64,000 nucleotides of DNA from Collinsella sp944321445 (lineage in GTDB: Bacteria; Actinomycetota; Coriobacteriia; Coriobacteriales; Coriobacteriaceae). The first letter of the stretch is position 1. Each line of letters begins with the position of its first letter. A program made the position numbers and the translations under genes. Shown in pieces: positions 47,027-55,664 of the stretch. Below the pieces are notes generated by a model. It worked only from the letters and a program-made list of their open reading frames with translations. It did no database searches and was not told the DNA's origin. The stretch is taken from NCBI RefSeq assembly GCF_030371825.1, contig NZ_JAUDDM010000003.1; one strand, written 5' to 3'.

Positions 47027-48823
47027 CTACATCAGGCGCAGGCCGACTTCTTTCAGCTGGGCCATCGAGACCTCGCTCGGAGCGGCGGACATGAGGTCGC
47101 TTCCGCTCGAGGTCTTGGGGAACGCCATGACGTCGCGGATGGAGTCGGAGCCGGTGAGCAGCATGCACACGCGGTCGAGGCCGAGCGCGAAGCCGCCCAT
47201 GGGGGGCGCACCGAACTCGAGGGCGTCCATGAGGAAGCCGAACTGGCTGCGAGCGCGCTCCTCGGTGAAGCCCATGAACTCGAGCATCTTGAGCTGCAGG
47301 TCGGAGTTGTGGATACGCATACCGCCACCGCCGGCCTCGAAGCCGTCCATGACGAAGTCGTAGGTGCAGCTGCCCATGGCAAGCGGGTCGGTCTCGAGCA
47401 GGTCGAGCTCGTCGACGTGCGGCAGGGTGAAGGGCTGGTGCTCGGCCTCGTAGCGCTTGGCCTCGTCGTCCCAGTGGAACAGCGGGAAGTCCACGACCCA
47501 CAGGAAGTCGTGGCCGGCGCGCTCGATGCCCAGGGCATCGGCCATGTGGCAGCGCATGCCGCCCAGGATCTCATCAGAAGCCAGGCGCGGACCGGCGGCG
47601 AACATCACGAGGTCGCCGGGTTCCACGTCGCAGCGGCGGCGCAGCTCCTCCATCTCCTCGTCGGCGAAGAACTTGACGATGGGGCTGTTGATGGAACCGT
47701 CCTCGCGGAAGGCGATCCAGGCCAAACCCTTGGCGCCGAAGGTCTCGGCAACCTTGGCGAGCTTATCAATCTGCGCGCGCGGCCAGGTGCCCGCACCCTT
47801 GGCGTTGATGGCCTTGACCACGTGGCCCTCGGTGTTGGCAGCGCCGGCGAACACCTTGAACTTGGAACTCTTGAATACATCGGTGAGGTCGACGAGCGTC
47901 ATGCCGTAGCGGGTATCGGGCTTGTCGGTGCCGTAGGTGTCCATGGCATCCCAGTAAGAGAGGCGGCGCAGCGGCGTGGGCATGTCGACACCCACGCGGG
48001 CGAACGCGTCGGCGAGCACGTCCTCGAGCGCGCCCATGACGTCGTCCTGCTCCACGAAGCTCATCTCGATGTCCACCTGCGTGAACTCGGGCTGGCGATC
48101 GGCGCGCAGGTCCTCGTCGCGGAAGCACTTGGCAACCTGGTAGTAGCGCTCGACGCCACCCACCATGAGCAGCTGCTTCAGCAGCTGCGGGGACTGCGGC
48201 AGGGCGTAGAAGCTGCCCGGCTGCAGGCGGGAGGGAACGATGAAGTCGCGCGCGCCCTCGGGCGTGGACTTGAACAGCGACGGGGTCTCGACCTCCATGA
48301 AGGCGCGGTCGTGCAGCGCCGTGCGGATGGCGAAGGTGAAGTCGGAGCGCAGCTTCATGTTGGCCATCATCTCGGGACGACGCAGGTCGAGGTAGCGATA
48401 GCGCAAACGCGTGTCCTCGGAGGTCTCGATGCCGTCCTCGATCTGGAACGGCGGGGTCTTGGAGCGGTTGAGCACCTCGACGCGATCGGCCAGAACCTCG
48501 ATCTCACCGGTGGGGAGCTTGGGGTTCACCGTGTCCTCGTCGCGCGCGATGACGGTACCGTGCACGAGGATGGGCCACTCGGGGCGCATGGTCTCGGCGG
48601 TGTGGAATGCCTCGCCCGCAGCGTGCTCGGGGTCGAACGTGCACTGCGTGATACCCTCGCGGTCGCGCAGGTCGCAGAAGATGAGGCCGCCGTGATCGCG
48701 GCGACGGCCGACCCAACCGGTTAGCGTGACCTCTTCGCCGATGTTCTCGGCGCGCAGCTCACCGCAGGTACGGGTATGCATGGAATGGATGTCGGCGGGG
48801 TTTTGCGAGTGGTCGATAGCCAC
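47027..48823 (-). CDS. aspS: Aspartate--tRNA ligase
   Basis: 598-residue class II aminoacyl-tRNA synthetase of the bacterial type. An N-terminal OB-fold anticodon domain (VTLTGWVGRRRDHGGLIFCD) is followed by class II motif 2 (FRDEDLRADRQPEFTQ), the GAD insertion, and motif 3 (GFALGLDRVCMLL). The start is GTG at 48823 with AAAAGGAGG at proper spacing. It is monocistronic with a strong terminator. Confidence 0.96.
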   Translation of the reverse strand: MAIDHSQNPADIHSMHTRTCGELRAENIGEEVTLTGWVGRRRDHGGLIFCDLRDREGITQCTFDPEHAAGEAFHTAETMRPEWPILVHGTVIARDEDTVNPKLPTGEIEVLADRVEVLNRSKTPPFQIEDGIETSEDTRLRYRYLDLRRPEMMANMKLRSDFTFAIRTALHDRAFMEVETPSLFKSTPEGARDFIVPSRLQPGSFYALPQSPQLLKQLLMVGGVERYYQVAKCFRDEDLRADRQPEFTQVDIEMSFVEQDDVMGALEDVLADAFARVGVDMPTPLRRLSYWDAMDTYGTDKPDTRYGMTLVDLTDVFKSSKFKVFAGAANTEGHVVKAINAKGAGTWPRAQIDKLAKVAETFGAKGLAWIAFREDGSINSPIVKFFADEEMEELRRRCDVEPGDLVMFAAGPRLASDEILGGMRCHMADALGIERAGHDFLWVVDFPLFHWDDEAKRYEAEHQPFTLPHVDELDLLETDPLAMGSCTYDFVMDGFEAGGGGMRIHNSDLQLKMLEFMGFTEERARSQFGFLMDALEFGAPPMGGFALGLDRVCMLLTGSDSIRDVMAFPKTSSGSDLMSAAPSEVSMAQLKEVGLRLM

Positions 48824-49053
48824 AGGAATCCTCCTTTTGATCTGTGCCGCCCCGTGCCGGTACGGGCAGCTTGCCTACAGATTCCCGGACCTGCGTAGAC
48901 GGCGCAGCCCGAGATACGCTGCCCGGAGCCATGGAAAAACGCCCCGTCGCGGCAGCTGCATTAGCATACCGGAAATGCCGCGCTCCACCACAAGAAAGTG
49001 GACGCTCCAGGCACTCTTAACAAAGTGGAAGCATAGGTGCCAGGCCAGCAGCA

Positions 49054-49080
49054 ACCAAAAGTGACCTGCCCCCTTTTAGT
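49054..49080. repeat. CCTGCCCCC-family repeat, half copy
   Basis: ACCAAAAGTGACCTGCCCCC followed by TTTTAGTG, the same core as one arm of the 70-bp palindrome at 55577-55646. No inverted partner is adjacent. Confidence 0.75.
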
Positions 49081-49197
49081 GTAAGGGGCCAACATGCACG
49101 GATGCTGCATTATTCGCCACCCTTATGCACAATGAGTGCACATTCATTCATCAAGGTGTCGAATCTATGCATATCGGAGCCTGTTTCCGCACTGTTT

Positions 49198-49221
49198 CAT
49201 GCATAAAAATATTCTTGCATG
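49198..49221. promoter_or_regulatory. Possible ArgR-type operator
   Basis: CATGCA and TGCATG flank a 12-bp AT-rich centre, 66 bp upstream of the amino acid binding-protein gene. The shape fits an arginine-repressor box, but the assignment is weak. Confidence 0.3.
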
Positions 49222-49286
49222 CATCTGTATAAGTATTAGCATGGTGCCCACTCATGCTATTGAAGGAGTTTTGGAAGGAGAAACTC

Positions 49287-50135
49287 ATGATCATCACGCG
49301 CAGGCAGTTCATCCCGCTGGCGGCCGGTGCCGCCGCGGCCGCATTTGGTATCGCCGGCTGCAGCAACGACACCGCTGCCACCACCGGCAGCACCCCCGCC
49401 GACACCGGCTCTGCTGCCGAGACCTCCGGCGACGGCGAGATGATGCTGTTCGAGGAGGGCAAGCTCACGTTCGCCACCTCCCCCGACTATCCGCCCTTCG
49501 AGAACCTTGAGGACGGCGAGTACGTGGGCCTCGATATGGACCTTGGTCGCGCCGTCGCCGAGCACCTGGGCCTCGAGTGCGTCTACACCAACATCGACTT
49601 CGACGGCATCATCCCGGCTATCGTCGCCGGCGGTCAGGCCGATGCGGGCCTCTCCGGCATCTCCATCACGCCCGAGCGCGAGGAGCAGGTGCTGTTCTCC
49701 GACCCGTACTACATCGACAACCAGGCCGTCGCGGTCATGAGCGACAACACCGCCATCACCGAGGAGAACGCTTCCGAGGCGCTCAACGCCGACACCGTGA
49801 CCATCGCGGTCCAGAGCGGCTCCACCGGCGCCGATTTCGCCGCCGAGAACTTCCCCAACGCCGAGCAGCTGCCGTTCCCCAACTTCACCGACGCTTTCGC
49901 CGCCGTCCAGGCAGGCAAGGCCGACGCGGTGTGCGGCAACAAGGCGGTCGTCGACCAGATGCTCGCCGGCGCCTACTCCGACGAGCACACCGTGCTGACC
50001 TCCGCCACCGGCGAGGAGTACGCCATCGCCGTGTCGAAGGACAACCCCGCCCTGGTCGATGCTATCAACGAGGCCATCGCCGCGCTCACCGAGGACGGCA
50101 CCCTCGACGAGATCATCGCCAAGAACATGGGCTAA
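49287..50135 (+). CDS. Polar amino acid ABC transporter, substrate-binding lipoprotein
   Basis: 282-residue family 3 binding protein. The leader has a twin-arginine pair (TRRQFIPLAAG) and lipobox IAGC (Cys25), then a Ser/Thr/Ala linker. The mature domain shows LTFATSPDYPPFENLEDGEY, YVGLDMDLGRAVAEHLGLEC and PAIVAGGQADAGLSGISITP, typical of polar amino acid binders (Arg, Lys, His, Gln, cystine). GGAAGGAG precedes the start at 49287. The permease and ATPase follow on the same strand. Confidence 0.92.
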   Translation: MIITRRQFIPLAAGAAAAAFGIAGCSNDTAATTGSTPADTGSAAETSGDGEMMLFEEGKLTFATSPDYPPFENLEDGEYVGLDMDLGRAVAEHLGLECVYTNIDFDGIIPAIVAGGQADAGLSGISITPEREEQVLFSDPYYIDNQAVAVMSDNTAITEENASEALNADTVTIAVQSGSTGADFAAENFPNAEQLPFPNFTDAFAAVQAGKADAVCGNKAVVDQMLAGAYSDEHTVLTSATGEEYAIAVSKDNPALVDAINEAIAALTEDGTLDEIIAKNMG

Positions 50136-50241
50136 AGAGCCTGTTAGCAGGGCTTTTGCCACACAACTCATTCCGCACGTTCTTGCGACCCCTTCCCAAG
50201 CTTGAGGAGGGGCCGCATTCCCCTATAAAAGGGAGGCTCAC

Positions 50242-51594
50242 GTGAGCAGTACCACACGCCGTCACATACCGGCAGCGATGCTTGCGCTCATCACGGTGAT
50301 GATGAGCTGTTGCATGCTGCTGGGCGCCGCCGCACCCGCGCACGCCATGGAGGCCGTGAAGTGCACCGGACGCCCCAACTCCGATGACGACCCCACCATC
50401 ATCATGGGCGCCACCCAGTCGCGTATCACCTTCGAGGCGAGCGTCGAGGAGGGCGAGGGGGTCACGCAGTTCGTGCTGCACGTGCCCGACGGCACCGAGT
50501 TCAACACGGACGACCTGGCGGTCACGCTGCTCACGGGCGACGACCTCATGACCCGCACCGAGGTGCCCTACACCGAGACGGTCGAGGGCCAAGACATCGT
50601 CTTGGACTTCGACGAGCCCATCATGCAGGCGGGGCACCTGAACATCATCGTCTACGACGTGCTCTTCCCCACCGAGGGCGGCGACATGCAGGTGGGCGCG
50701 AGCTACACCACCTCCGACGGCTCTGCGGACGGCACCGCCATTGAGGGCATCCCCACGATTCCCGTGCAGGGTATCTCGAAGACCGAGCAGCTCTCGCAGT
50801 GGCTGGGCGAGCAGCCGTGGGTCCAGGCGTGGAACTCCAACCGCTTCCTGCGCCTGTTCTTTGACCCCACCATCCTGGTGACGAGCTTCCCGGTGGTCCT
50901 TTCCGGCTTCTTCATGTCGATCGCCATCGTGGCGGTCGCGTTCCCGCTCGCGATCCCGCTGGGCCTTCTGCTCGCGCTCATGCGCCTGTCGAAGTTCCCG
51001 CTGTGGCGCGGCATCGCCACCACGTACGTGAACATCGTGCGCGGCACGCCGCTGTTCCTGCAGATCTACGTCGCGTTCTTCGGCCTGCCGCTCGCCGGCC
51101 TCAACATCCCCAACTTCCCGCTGGGCGTCATCGTGATGTTCATGAACTCCGGCGCCTACATGTGCGAGATCTTCCGCGCGGGCATTCAGTCCATCAGCGC
51201 CGGCCAGTCCGAGGCCGCCCGCTCGCTGGGCATGACGCGCGCGCAGACCATGCTCTACGTGGTGCTGCCGCAGATGTTCCGCGTGGTCATCCCCAACCTC
51301 ACGAGCGAATTCATCCTGCTGTACAAGGACACCTCGCTGCTCGCGGCCGTGGGCATCATGGAGCTCGTCATGTACGCGCGCACCATCGTGGCATCCACCG
51401 GCTCCATCACGCCCTACATCGTCGCCGCCCTCTTCTACCTGGTCATCACGCTGCCGCTGTCCAAGCTCACGCGCATCCTGGAAGACCGCTCGCGCCCCAA
51501 GCGCGGACGCAGGCGCCGCATCGCGCAGGCCAACGCCGCCGCTGAGGCCGCAAAGGCCGCTAAAGCCGCTGCCAACACCGCGAAGGAGGCCTAA
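50242..51594 (+). CDS. Amino acid ABC permease with N-terminal extracytosolic domain
   Basis: 450-residue protein. A cleavable-looking signal peptide (about 1-35, ending AHA) and about 145 residues of beta-rich sequence (VTQFVLHVPDGTEFNTDDLA) precede a HisM/GlnP-type permease from about residue 205. The permease has the EAA loop SEAARSLGMTRAQTMLYVVL, about five helices and a long basic, Ala-rich C-terminus. Typical permeases of this family are 215-240 residues, so the N-terminal domain is an addition; it might contact the binding protein or ligand. GTG at 50242 is the start, with AAAGGGAGG before it. Confidence 0.88.
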   Translation: MSSTTRRHIPAAMLALITVMMSCCMLLGAAAPAHAMEAVKCTGRPNSDDDPTIIMGATQSRITFEASVEEGEGVTQFVLHVPDGTEFNTDDLAVTLLTGDDLMTRTEVPYTETVEGQDIVLDFDEPIMQAGHLNIIVYDVLFPTEGGDMQVGASYTTSDGSADGTAIEGIPTIPVQGISKTEQLSQWLGEQPWVQAWNSNRFLRLFFDPTILVTSFPVVLSGFFMSIAIVAVAFPLAIPLGLLLALMRLSKFPLWRGIATTYVNIVRGTPLFLQIYVAFFGLPLAGLNIPNFPLGVIVMFMNSGAYMCEIFRAGIQSISAGQSEAARSLGMTRAQTMLYVVLPQMFRVVIPNLTSEFILLYKDTSLLAAVGIMELVMYARTIVASTGSITPYIVAALFYLVITLPLSKLTRILEDRSRPKRGRRRRIAQANAAAEAAKAAKAAANTAKEA

Positions 51595-51597
51595 GCC

Positions 51598-52377
51598 ATG
51601 GCTGATACCGCACGCATTTCCGCAGACACTCCCGCAAACGACGATGTTATCATCCGCATCCAGAACCTCAACAAGACCTTCGGCGACCTCGAGGTCCTGC
51701 GCGACATCTCGCTCGACATCCACCGCGGCGAGGTCGTCGTGGTGCTGGGGCCGTCCGGCTCCGGCAAGTCGACCATGCTGCGCTGCCTGAACCGTCTGGA
51801 GGAGCCCACGGGCGGGTCGATTTTCTTCGAGGGGAAGGACATCACCTCCCCCGACGTCGACGTCAACAAGATTCGCGAGCACATGGGTATGGTGTTTCAG
51901 CAGTTCAACCTGTTCCCACACCTCGACGCCCTGCACAACGTGATGCTCGCGCAGATGAAGGTACTCAAGCGCTCCGCCACCGATGCCGAGCGCATCGCCC
52001 TGGAGCAGCTCGCACGCGTGGGCTTGGAGGACCGTGCCGACCACTACCCCAGTGAGCTTTCCGGCGGCCAGCAGCAGCGCGTGGCTATCGCTCGCGCGCT
52101 TGCCATGGAACCGCACGTCATGCTGTTCGACGAAGCGACGAGCGCCCTTGACCCGGAGCTCGTGCGCGGCGTCCTCGATGTCATGCGCGAGCTGGCGCGC
52201 GGCGGTATGACCATGGTCGTCGTCACGCACGAGATGGGCTTTGCGCGCGACGTCGCCGACCGCGTCATCTTTATGGATGACGGTGTGATTGTGGAGCAGG
52301 GTACGCCCGAAGAGGTCTTCGAGCATCCCAAGAGCGAACGCACCCGCAACTTCCTGGGCGAGGTATCGCTGAAGTAA
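51598..52377 (+). CDS. Polar amino acid ABC transporter ATPase
   Basis: 259-residue GlnQ/HisP-type ATPase: Walker A GPSGSGKST (51-59), Q-loop MVFQQFNLFPH, signature LSGGQQQRV and Walker B MLFDEATSALD. It starts 3 nt after the permease stop codon, so it is coupled to it. The strong terminator at 52401-52447 ends the operon. Confidence 0.95.
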   Translation: MADTARISADTPANDDVIIRIQNLNKTFGDLEVLRDISLDIHRGEVVVVLGPSGSGKSTMLRCLNRLEEPTGGSIFFEGKDITSPDVDVNKIREHMGMVFQQFNLFPHLDALHNVMLAQMKVLKRSATDAERIALEQLARVGLEDRADHYPSELSGGQQQRVAIARALAMEPHVMLFDEATSALDPELVRGVLDVMRELARGGMTMVVVTHEMGFARDVADRVIFMDDGVIVEQGTPEEVFEHPKSERTRNFLGEVSLK

Positions 52378-52400
52378 CACGCGACAAGCTTGCATATACG

Positions 52401-52447
52401 AAAAGGCGGCGCGGCGCATGGACAACCCATGCGCCGCGCCGCCTTTT
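52401..52447. terminator. Bidirectional terminator after the amino acid ABC operon
   Basis: A 17-bp GC stem (GGCGGCGCGGCGCATGG and complement) with a short loop is flanked by AAAA on the left and TTTT on the right. It can stop the ABC operon and, from the other side, transcripts passing ppc. Confidence 0.92.
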
Positions 52448-52520
52448 CATGAAGCCCTGAGACGGAACAGCCTGGCTGCCGTGCCTCATGTCCGGGATAG
52501 CACTGGCCTCTCTGGGGACG

Positions 52521-52559
52521 TGGGTGGAAAAAAAGTGCCTGTCCCCTTTTTCCCACCCA
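52521..52559. repeat. GCCTGTCCCC-family palindrome downstream of ppc
   Basis: Arms TGGGTGG-AAAAA and TTTTT-CCCACCCA enclose AAGTGCCTGTCCCC, the same core as at 34950-34980. Confidence 0.8.
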
Positions 52560-52642
52560 GCGAGCGGCAGCCCGACGATTGAGGCCCAGATCGCCCGCCA
52601 GGCTGCCGCGCAGCGTCGAGCAATTCCGAACGCCGGAACCCC

Positions 52643-55444
52643 TTAGCCCGTGTTCTGGAGGCCGGCGGAGACGCCGGTGACGGTGGCGAGGATGAGGCTC
52701 AGATACTTGGCCTTGGCCTCGTCCGCAAGATCGTGCTCGTCGTCGCGCACGATGCGCAGGGCGCGCACCTGGGCAAGCGAAAGCACGTCTACGTACGGAT
52801 CGCGAATGCGCACGGCGCGGCCCAGCACACGGCGGTGCTCGAGCGGCCATTCATCATCCACGATGGCAAGGACCCAGCGGCGCGTGAGCTGCATCTCGCG
52901 GTAGACCGTGGTCGCAAGGTCGCTGCGGTCGCCCAGAGCGAGATACATCTTGGAGATGCGGCCGTCGGTCTTGGCGATCGACATCTCGAGGTTGTCGACG
53001 AAGGTCGAGAACAGCGGCCACTCGCGGTACGCGCGGCGCAGAAGCTCGAGGTCGCCCAGCTGCTCGCAGGCCGAGCCGAAGCCGTACCATGCGGCAAGGT
53101 TGATGCGCGCCTGGCTCCACGAGAATACCCAAGGGATGGTGCGCAGGTCGTCCAACGAGGTCGCGCCCAGACCGCGCTTTGCCGGACGGCTGCCGATGGG
53201 CAGCAGGCCGACCTCGGTGAGCGGCGTCACGGTCGAGAACCACGGCGCGAAGTCATCGGTGTGCAGCAGATCGAGATACGTCTCATGCGCGACGTCGTCC
53301 AGCTTGGCGGCCATGTCGGCATAGCGCTCGGTCATCTCGGTGTTGGTGCGCTCCACGGAAGGCGCGGAGTTGAGCAGCGTCGCTGCGGCGACGTTTTCCA
53401 CATGGCGCTGGGCAAGCGTGGGGTTACCGTAGCGGGCAAAGATGATCTCGCCCTGCTCGGTCACCTTGAAGAAGCACTTCACCGAACCCTTGGGCTGCGC
53501 GAGCACCGCACGGTTGGCGGGGCCGCCGCCGCGACCCACGGCGCCGCCGCGACCGTGCATGAGCACGAGGTCGATATCGTGCGCCTCGGCCCACTCGGCG
53601 ATGTTCTGCTGCGCCTTGTGCAGCGCGAGCGTGGCGGTCGTGGGACCGGCGTCCTTCGCGGAGTCGGAATAGCCCAGCATGACCTCCATCTTGCGGCCGG
53701 TCTGCTCCAGGCGCTTTTGCACGGCGGGCAGCTCGAGCATGTCATTCAGCACGTCGATGCAGTTCTCGAGGTCCTCAAGCTGCTCGAACAGAGGAATGAC
53801 GTCAAGCCCGGGCACGTCCTCGGGGTGCGCGAACGCGAGCTGGGCGAGCTCGTACACGTCCGCGACGTTTTGGGCAGACTTCGTGAACGAGATGATGTAG
53901 CGATGCGCCATCTTGACCGAATAGCGCTTCTGGATGGTACCAATGGCGCGGAACGTGTCAAGCACCTCGCGCGTCATGGGCGCAAGCTCGCCGTGGATAC
54001 CGTGCTCGCGGATGTCGGCCAGGGCGCGGGAATGCACGACGGAATGCTGACGGAACTCCATCTCCACCATGTGGAAGCCGAAGGACTCCGCCTGCCAGAT
54101 GAGCGTCTGCACCGGGCCGTAGGCTGCGCGCGACGCGCCGGCGGCGTCGAGCGAGCGCTGCACCACGCGCAGGTCGGCGAGGAACTCGGCGGAGTTGCGG
54201 TACATGGTGTCGGCGTTGCGCGTCACCGTGCCGTCCAGACGGTCTGCCATGACGAGCATGACCGCGCGGTGCGGCTCGGAGGCGGAGATATCGTCGGCGC
54301 GGCTCGTGAGCTCCTCGCTCATCTCGACCTGATGGTTCCACAGGTTGATGAGCTCGTCGGAGGGCTTGGTGTACTTGGCCTCGAGCGTGAGGTTGCGGCC
54401 CACGCGGCGGCACTTCTCGGCGAGTTTCGACACCATATGCGTGTAGTACTTGCGGGCGACCTGCAGGCTCACCTTTGCCGTGACGTTGGGGTTGCCGTCG
54501 CGGTCCGACCCGATCCAGCTGCCGGGATGGAAGAACGCCGGGCACACGGGCGGCACGAGGCCGGCGCCGTCGCCCAGGACCCAGTCGTCGAAGCGGCGAT
54601 AGATCTGCGGAACGGTATCGAACAGCGTGTGGTCGAAGATGTCGATGATGGTATCGGCCTCTTCCACCGGCGTCGGCTTCTTGATGGCAACCGGCGAGGT
54701 GCGCACGAGCGCGTCGATCTCCTGCAGCAGGTGACGCTCGTTTTCCATGAGGTCCGAACCGCCCAGGCGCGGGCGCTCCGAGAGCATCTTGCCGATGCGG
54801 CGGATCTTGTTCTCGACGGCACGGCGACGCGCCTCGGTGGGATGGGCGGTGAACACGGGATGCAGCTCGAGCTTGTTGAGCAGCTCGCTGGCACGGTCGA
54901 CACCAATTTCGTCGATGAGCCGGCGGAAGGCCACGGTAAGCTCGTTGGAGGGGTCGACATCCGCCTCGATGGACACCAGGCGCTCGCGGTCGTGAAGCGT
55001 CTCGACGCGATAGTTCTCCTCGCACAGGTTTGCCAGGTGGAAGAACGACGTGAACGCGCGGACGAGCACCTCCATCTTGTCGATGGGCAGGCGGTCGATG
55101 AGCTCGACGGCATCACGGAAGGCACCGTTGCTCTCGTCGGTCGCCAGCGGAACACCCTGCTCGTCAGTCTGCTCGGCCGCGGCGGCGCTGCCCGGGTTGC
55201 CCTCGTTAGCCTTGATGGCGTCGCTCAGCAGCGTATCGAAGAGCTGGCAGATCTCAGGGTCATACTCTTTCAGGACCTTGCGCTCCAAGCGCAAAAACAG
55301 CGCCAGGTTGTCGCGCAGGCTTTCGGGAATGTCGATTTCGGCAAGCGGCTCGTCCGGATAGACGGCAGCTGCGATGGCTGCAGACACACCCGGGTTGGAC
55401 GACAGCCCCTGCTGGCACTCGGTTAGTTCGGAACAGGTTGGCAC
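52643..55444 (-). CDS. ppc: Phosphoenolpyruvate carboxylase
   Basis: 933-residue enzyme that carboxylates phosphoenolpyruvate to oxaloacetate. Catalytic His201 lies in VFTAHPTEARR, and GYSDSAKDAG, LMHGRGGAVGRGGGP and the C-terminal QNTG are all present, so it should be active. The start is GTG at 55444 with AAGGTGAGC before it; the frame further upstream is not homologous. It supplies C4 acids for fermentation and biosynthesis. It stands alone on the minus strand. Confidence 0.96.
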   Translation of the reverse strand: MPTCSELTECQQGLSSNPGVSAAIAAAVYPDEPLAEIDIPESLRDNLALFLRLERKVLKEYDPEICQLFDTLLSDAIKANEGNPGSAAAAEQTDEQGVPLATDESNGAFRDAVELIDRLPIDKMEVLVRAFTSFFHLANLCEENYRVETLHDRERLVSIEADVDPSNELTVAFRRLIDEIGVDRASELLNKLELHPVFTAHPTEARRRAVENKIRRIGKMLSERPRLGGSDLMENERHLLQEIDALVRTSPVAIKKPTPVEEADTIIDIFDHTLFDTVPQIYRRFDDWVLGDGAGLVPPVCPAFFHPGSWIGSDRDGNPNVTAKVSLQVARKYYTHMVSKLAEKCRRVGRNLTLEAKYTKPSDELINLWNHQVEMSEELTSRADDISASEPHRAVMLVMADRLDGTVTRNADTMYRNSAEFLADLRVVQRSLDAAGASRAAYGPVQTLIWQAESFGFHMVEMEFRQHSVVHSRALADIREHGIHGELAPMTREVLDTFRAIGTIQKRYSVKMAHRYIISFTKSAQNVADVYELAQLAFAHPEDVPGLDVIPLFEQLEDLENCIDVLNDMLELPAVQKRLEQTGRKMEVMLGYSDSAKDAGPTTATLALHKAQQNIAEWAEAHDIDLVLMHGRGGAVGRGGGPANRAVLAQPKGSVKCFFKVTEQGEIIFARYGNPTLAQRHVENVAAATLLNSAPSVERTNTEMTERYADMAAKLDDVAHETYLDLLHTDDFAPWFSTVTPLTEVGLLPIGSRPAKRGLGATSLDDLRTIPWVFSWSQARINLAAWYGFGSACEQLGDLELLRRAYREWPLFSTFVDNLEMSIAKTDGRISKMYLALGDRSDLATTVYREMQLTRRWVLAIVDDEWPLEHRRVLGRAVRIRDPYVDVLSLAQVRALRIVRDDEHDLADEAKAKYLSLILATVTGVSAGLQNTG

Positions 55445-55576
55445 GTGCTCACCTTGCTTTCTTGAACGAATCTGTGCATCGCCTTCGGCACGATACCCGC
55501 AATGCGCCCGCCGTTCACCGAACAATGAGCACCATTTAATAAATAGACACTTTAAAAACACTTCGCTAGCAAAATT

Positions 55577-55646
55577 TCGCCAATTGGGGGCAGGTCACTT
55601 TTGGTCGACACGTGTCGACCAAAAGTGACCTGCCCCCAATTGGCGA
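55577..55646. repeat. 70-bp perfect palindrome without loop
   Basis: Arms 55577-55611 and 55612-55646 are exact complements with the centre at CGACAC|GTGTCG. The arm contains GGGGGCAGGTCACTTTTGG, i.e. the CCTGCCCCC repeat family. It lies between hisS and ppc, 19 bp past the hisS stop codon. Confidence 0.95.
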
Positions 55647-55664
55647 GTTGCTGTCGCTGCGTGC

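Larger units (their letters stand above)
48824..49286. other. Intergenic region before the amino acid ABC operon
   Basis: About 460 bp without a gene between divergent aspS and an amino acid importer. It contains a half copy of the CCTGCCCCC repeat (49054-49080) and an AT-rich leader with the interrupted palindrome CATGCA-N12-TGCATG at 49198-49221, which resembles an ArgR-type box. No riboswitch or T-box pattern was recognised. Confidence 0.6.

Noticed and set aside
50113..52425. A 770-codon open frame on the minus strand
   Set aside because: It lies antisense to the amino acid ABC genes, has low-complexity His/Arg/Asp-rich sequence and no family pattern. It is a shadow of GC-rich coding DNA.
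52733..55426. An 897-codon open frame on the plus strand
   Set aside because: Antisense to ppc, which has all catalytic motifs. The frame has no start signals or recognised domain.
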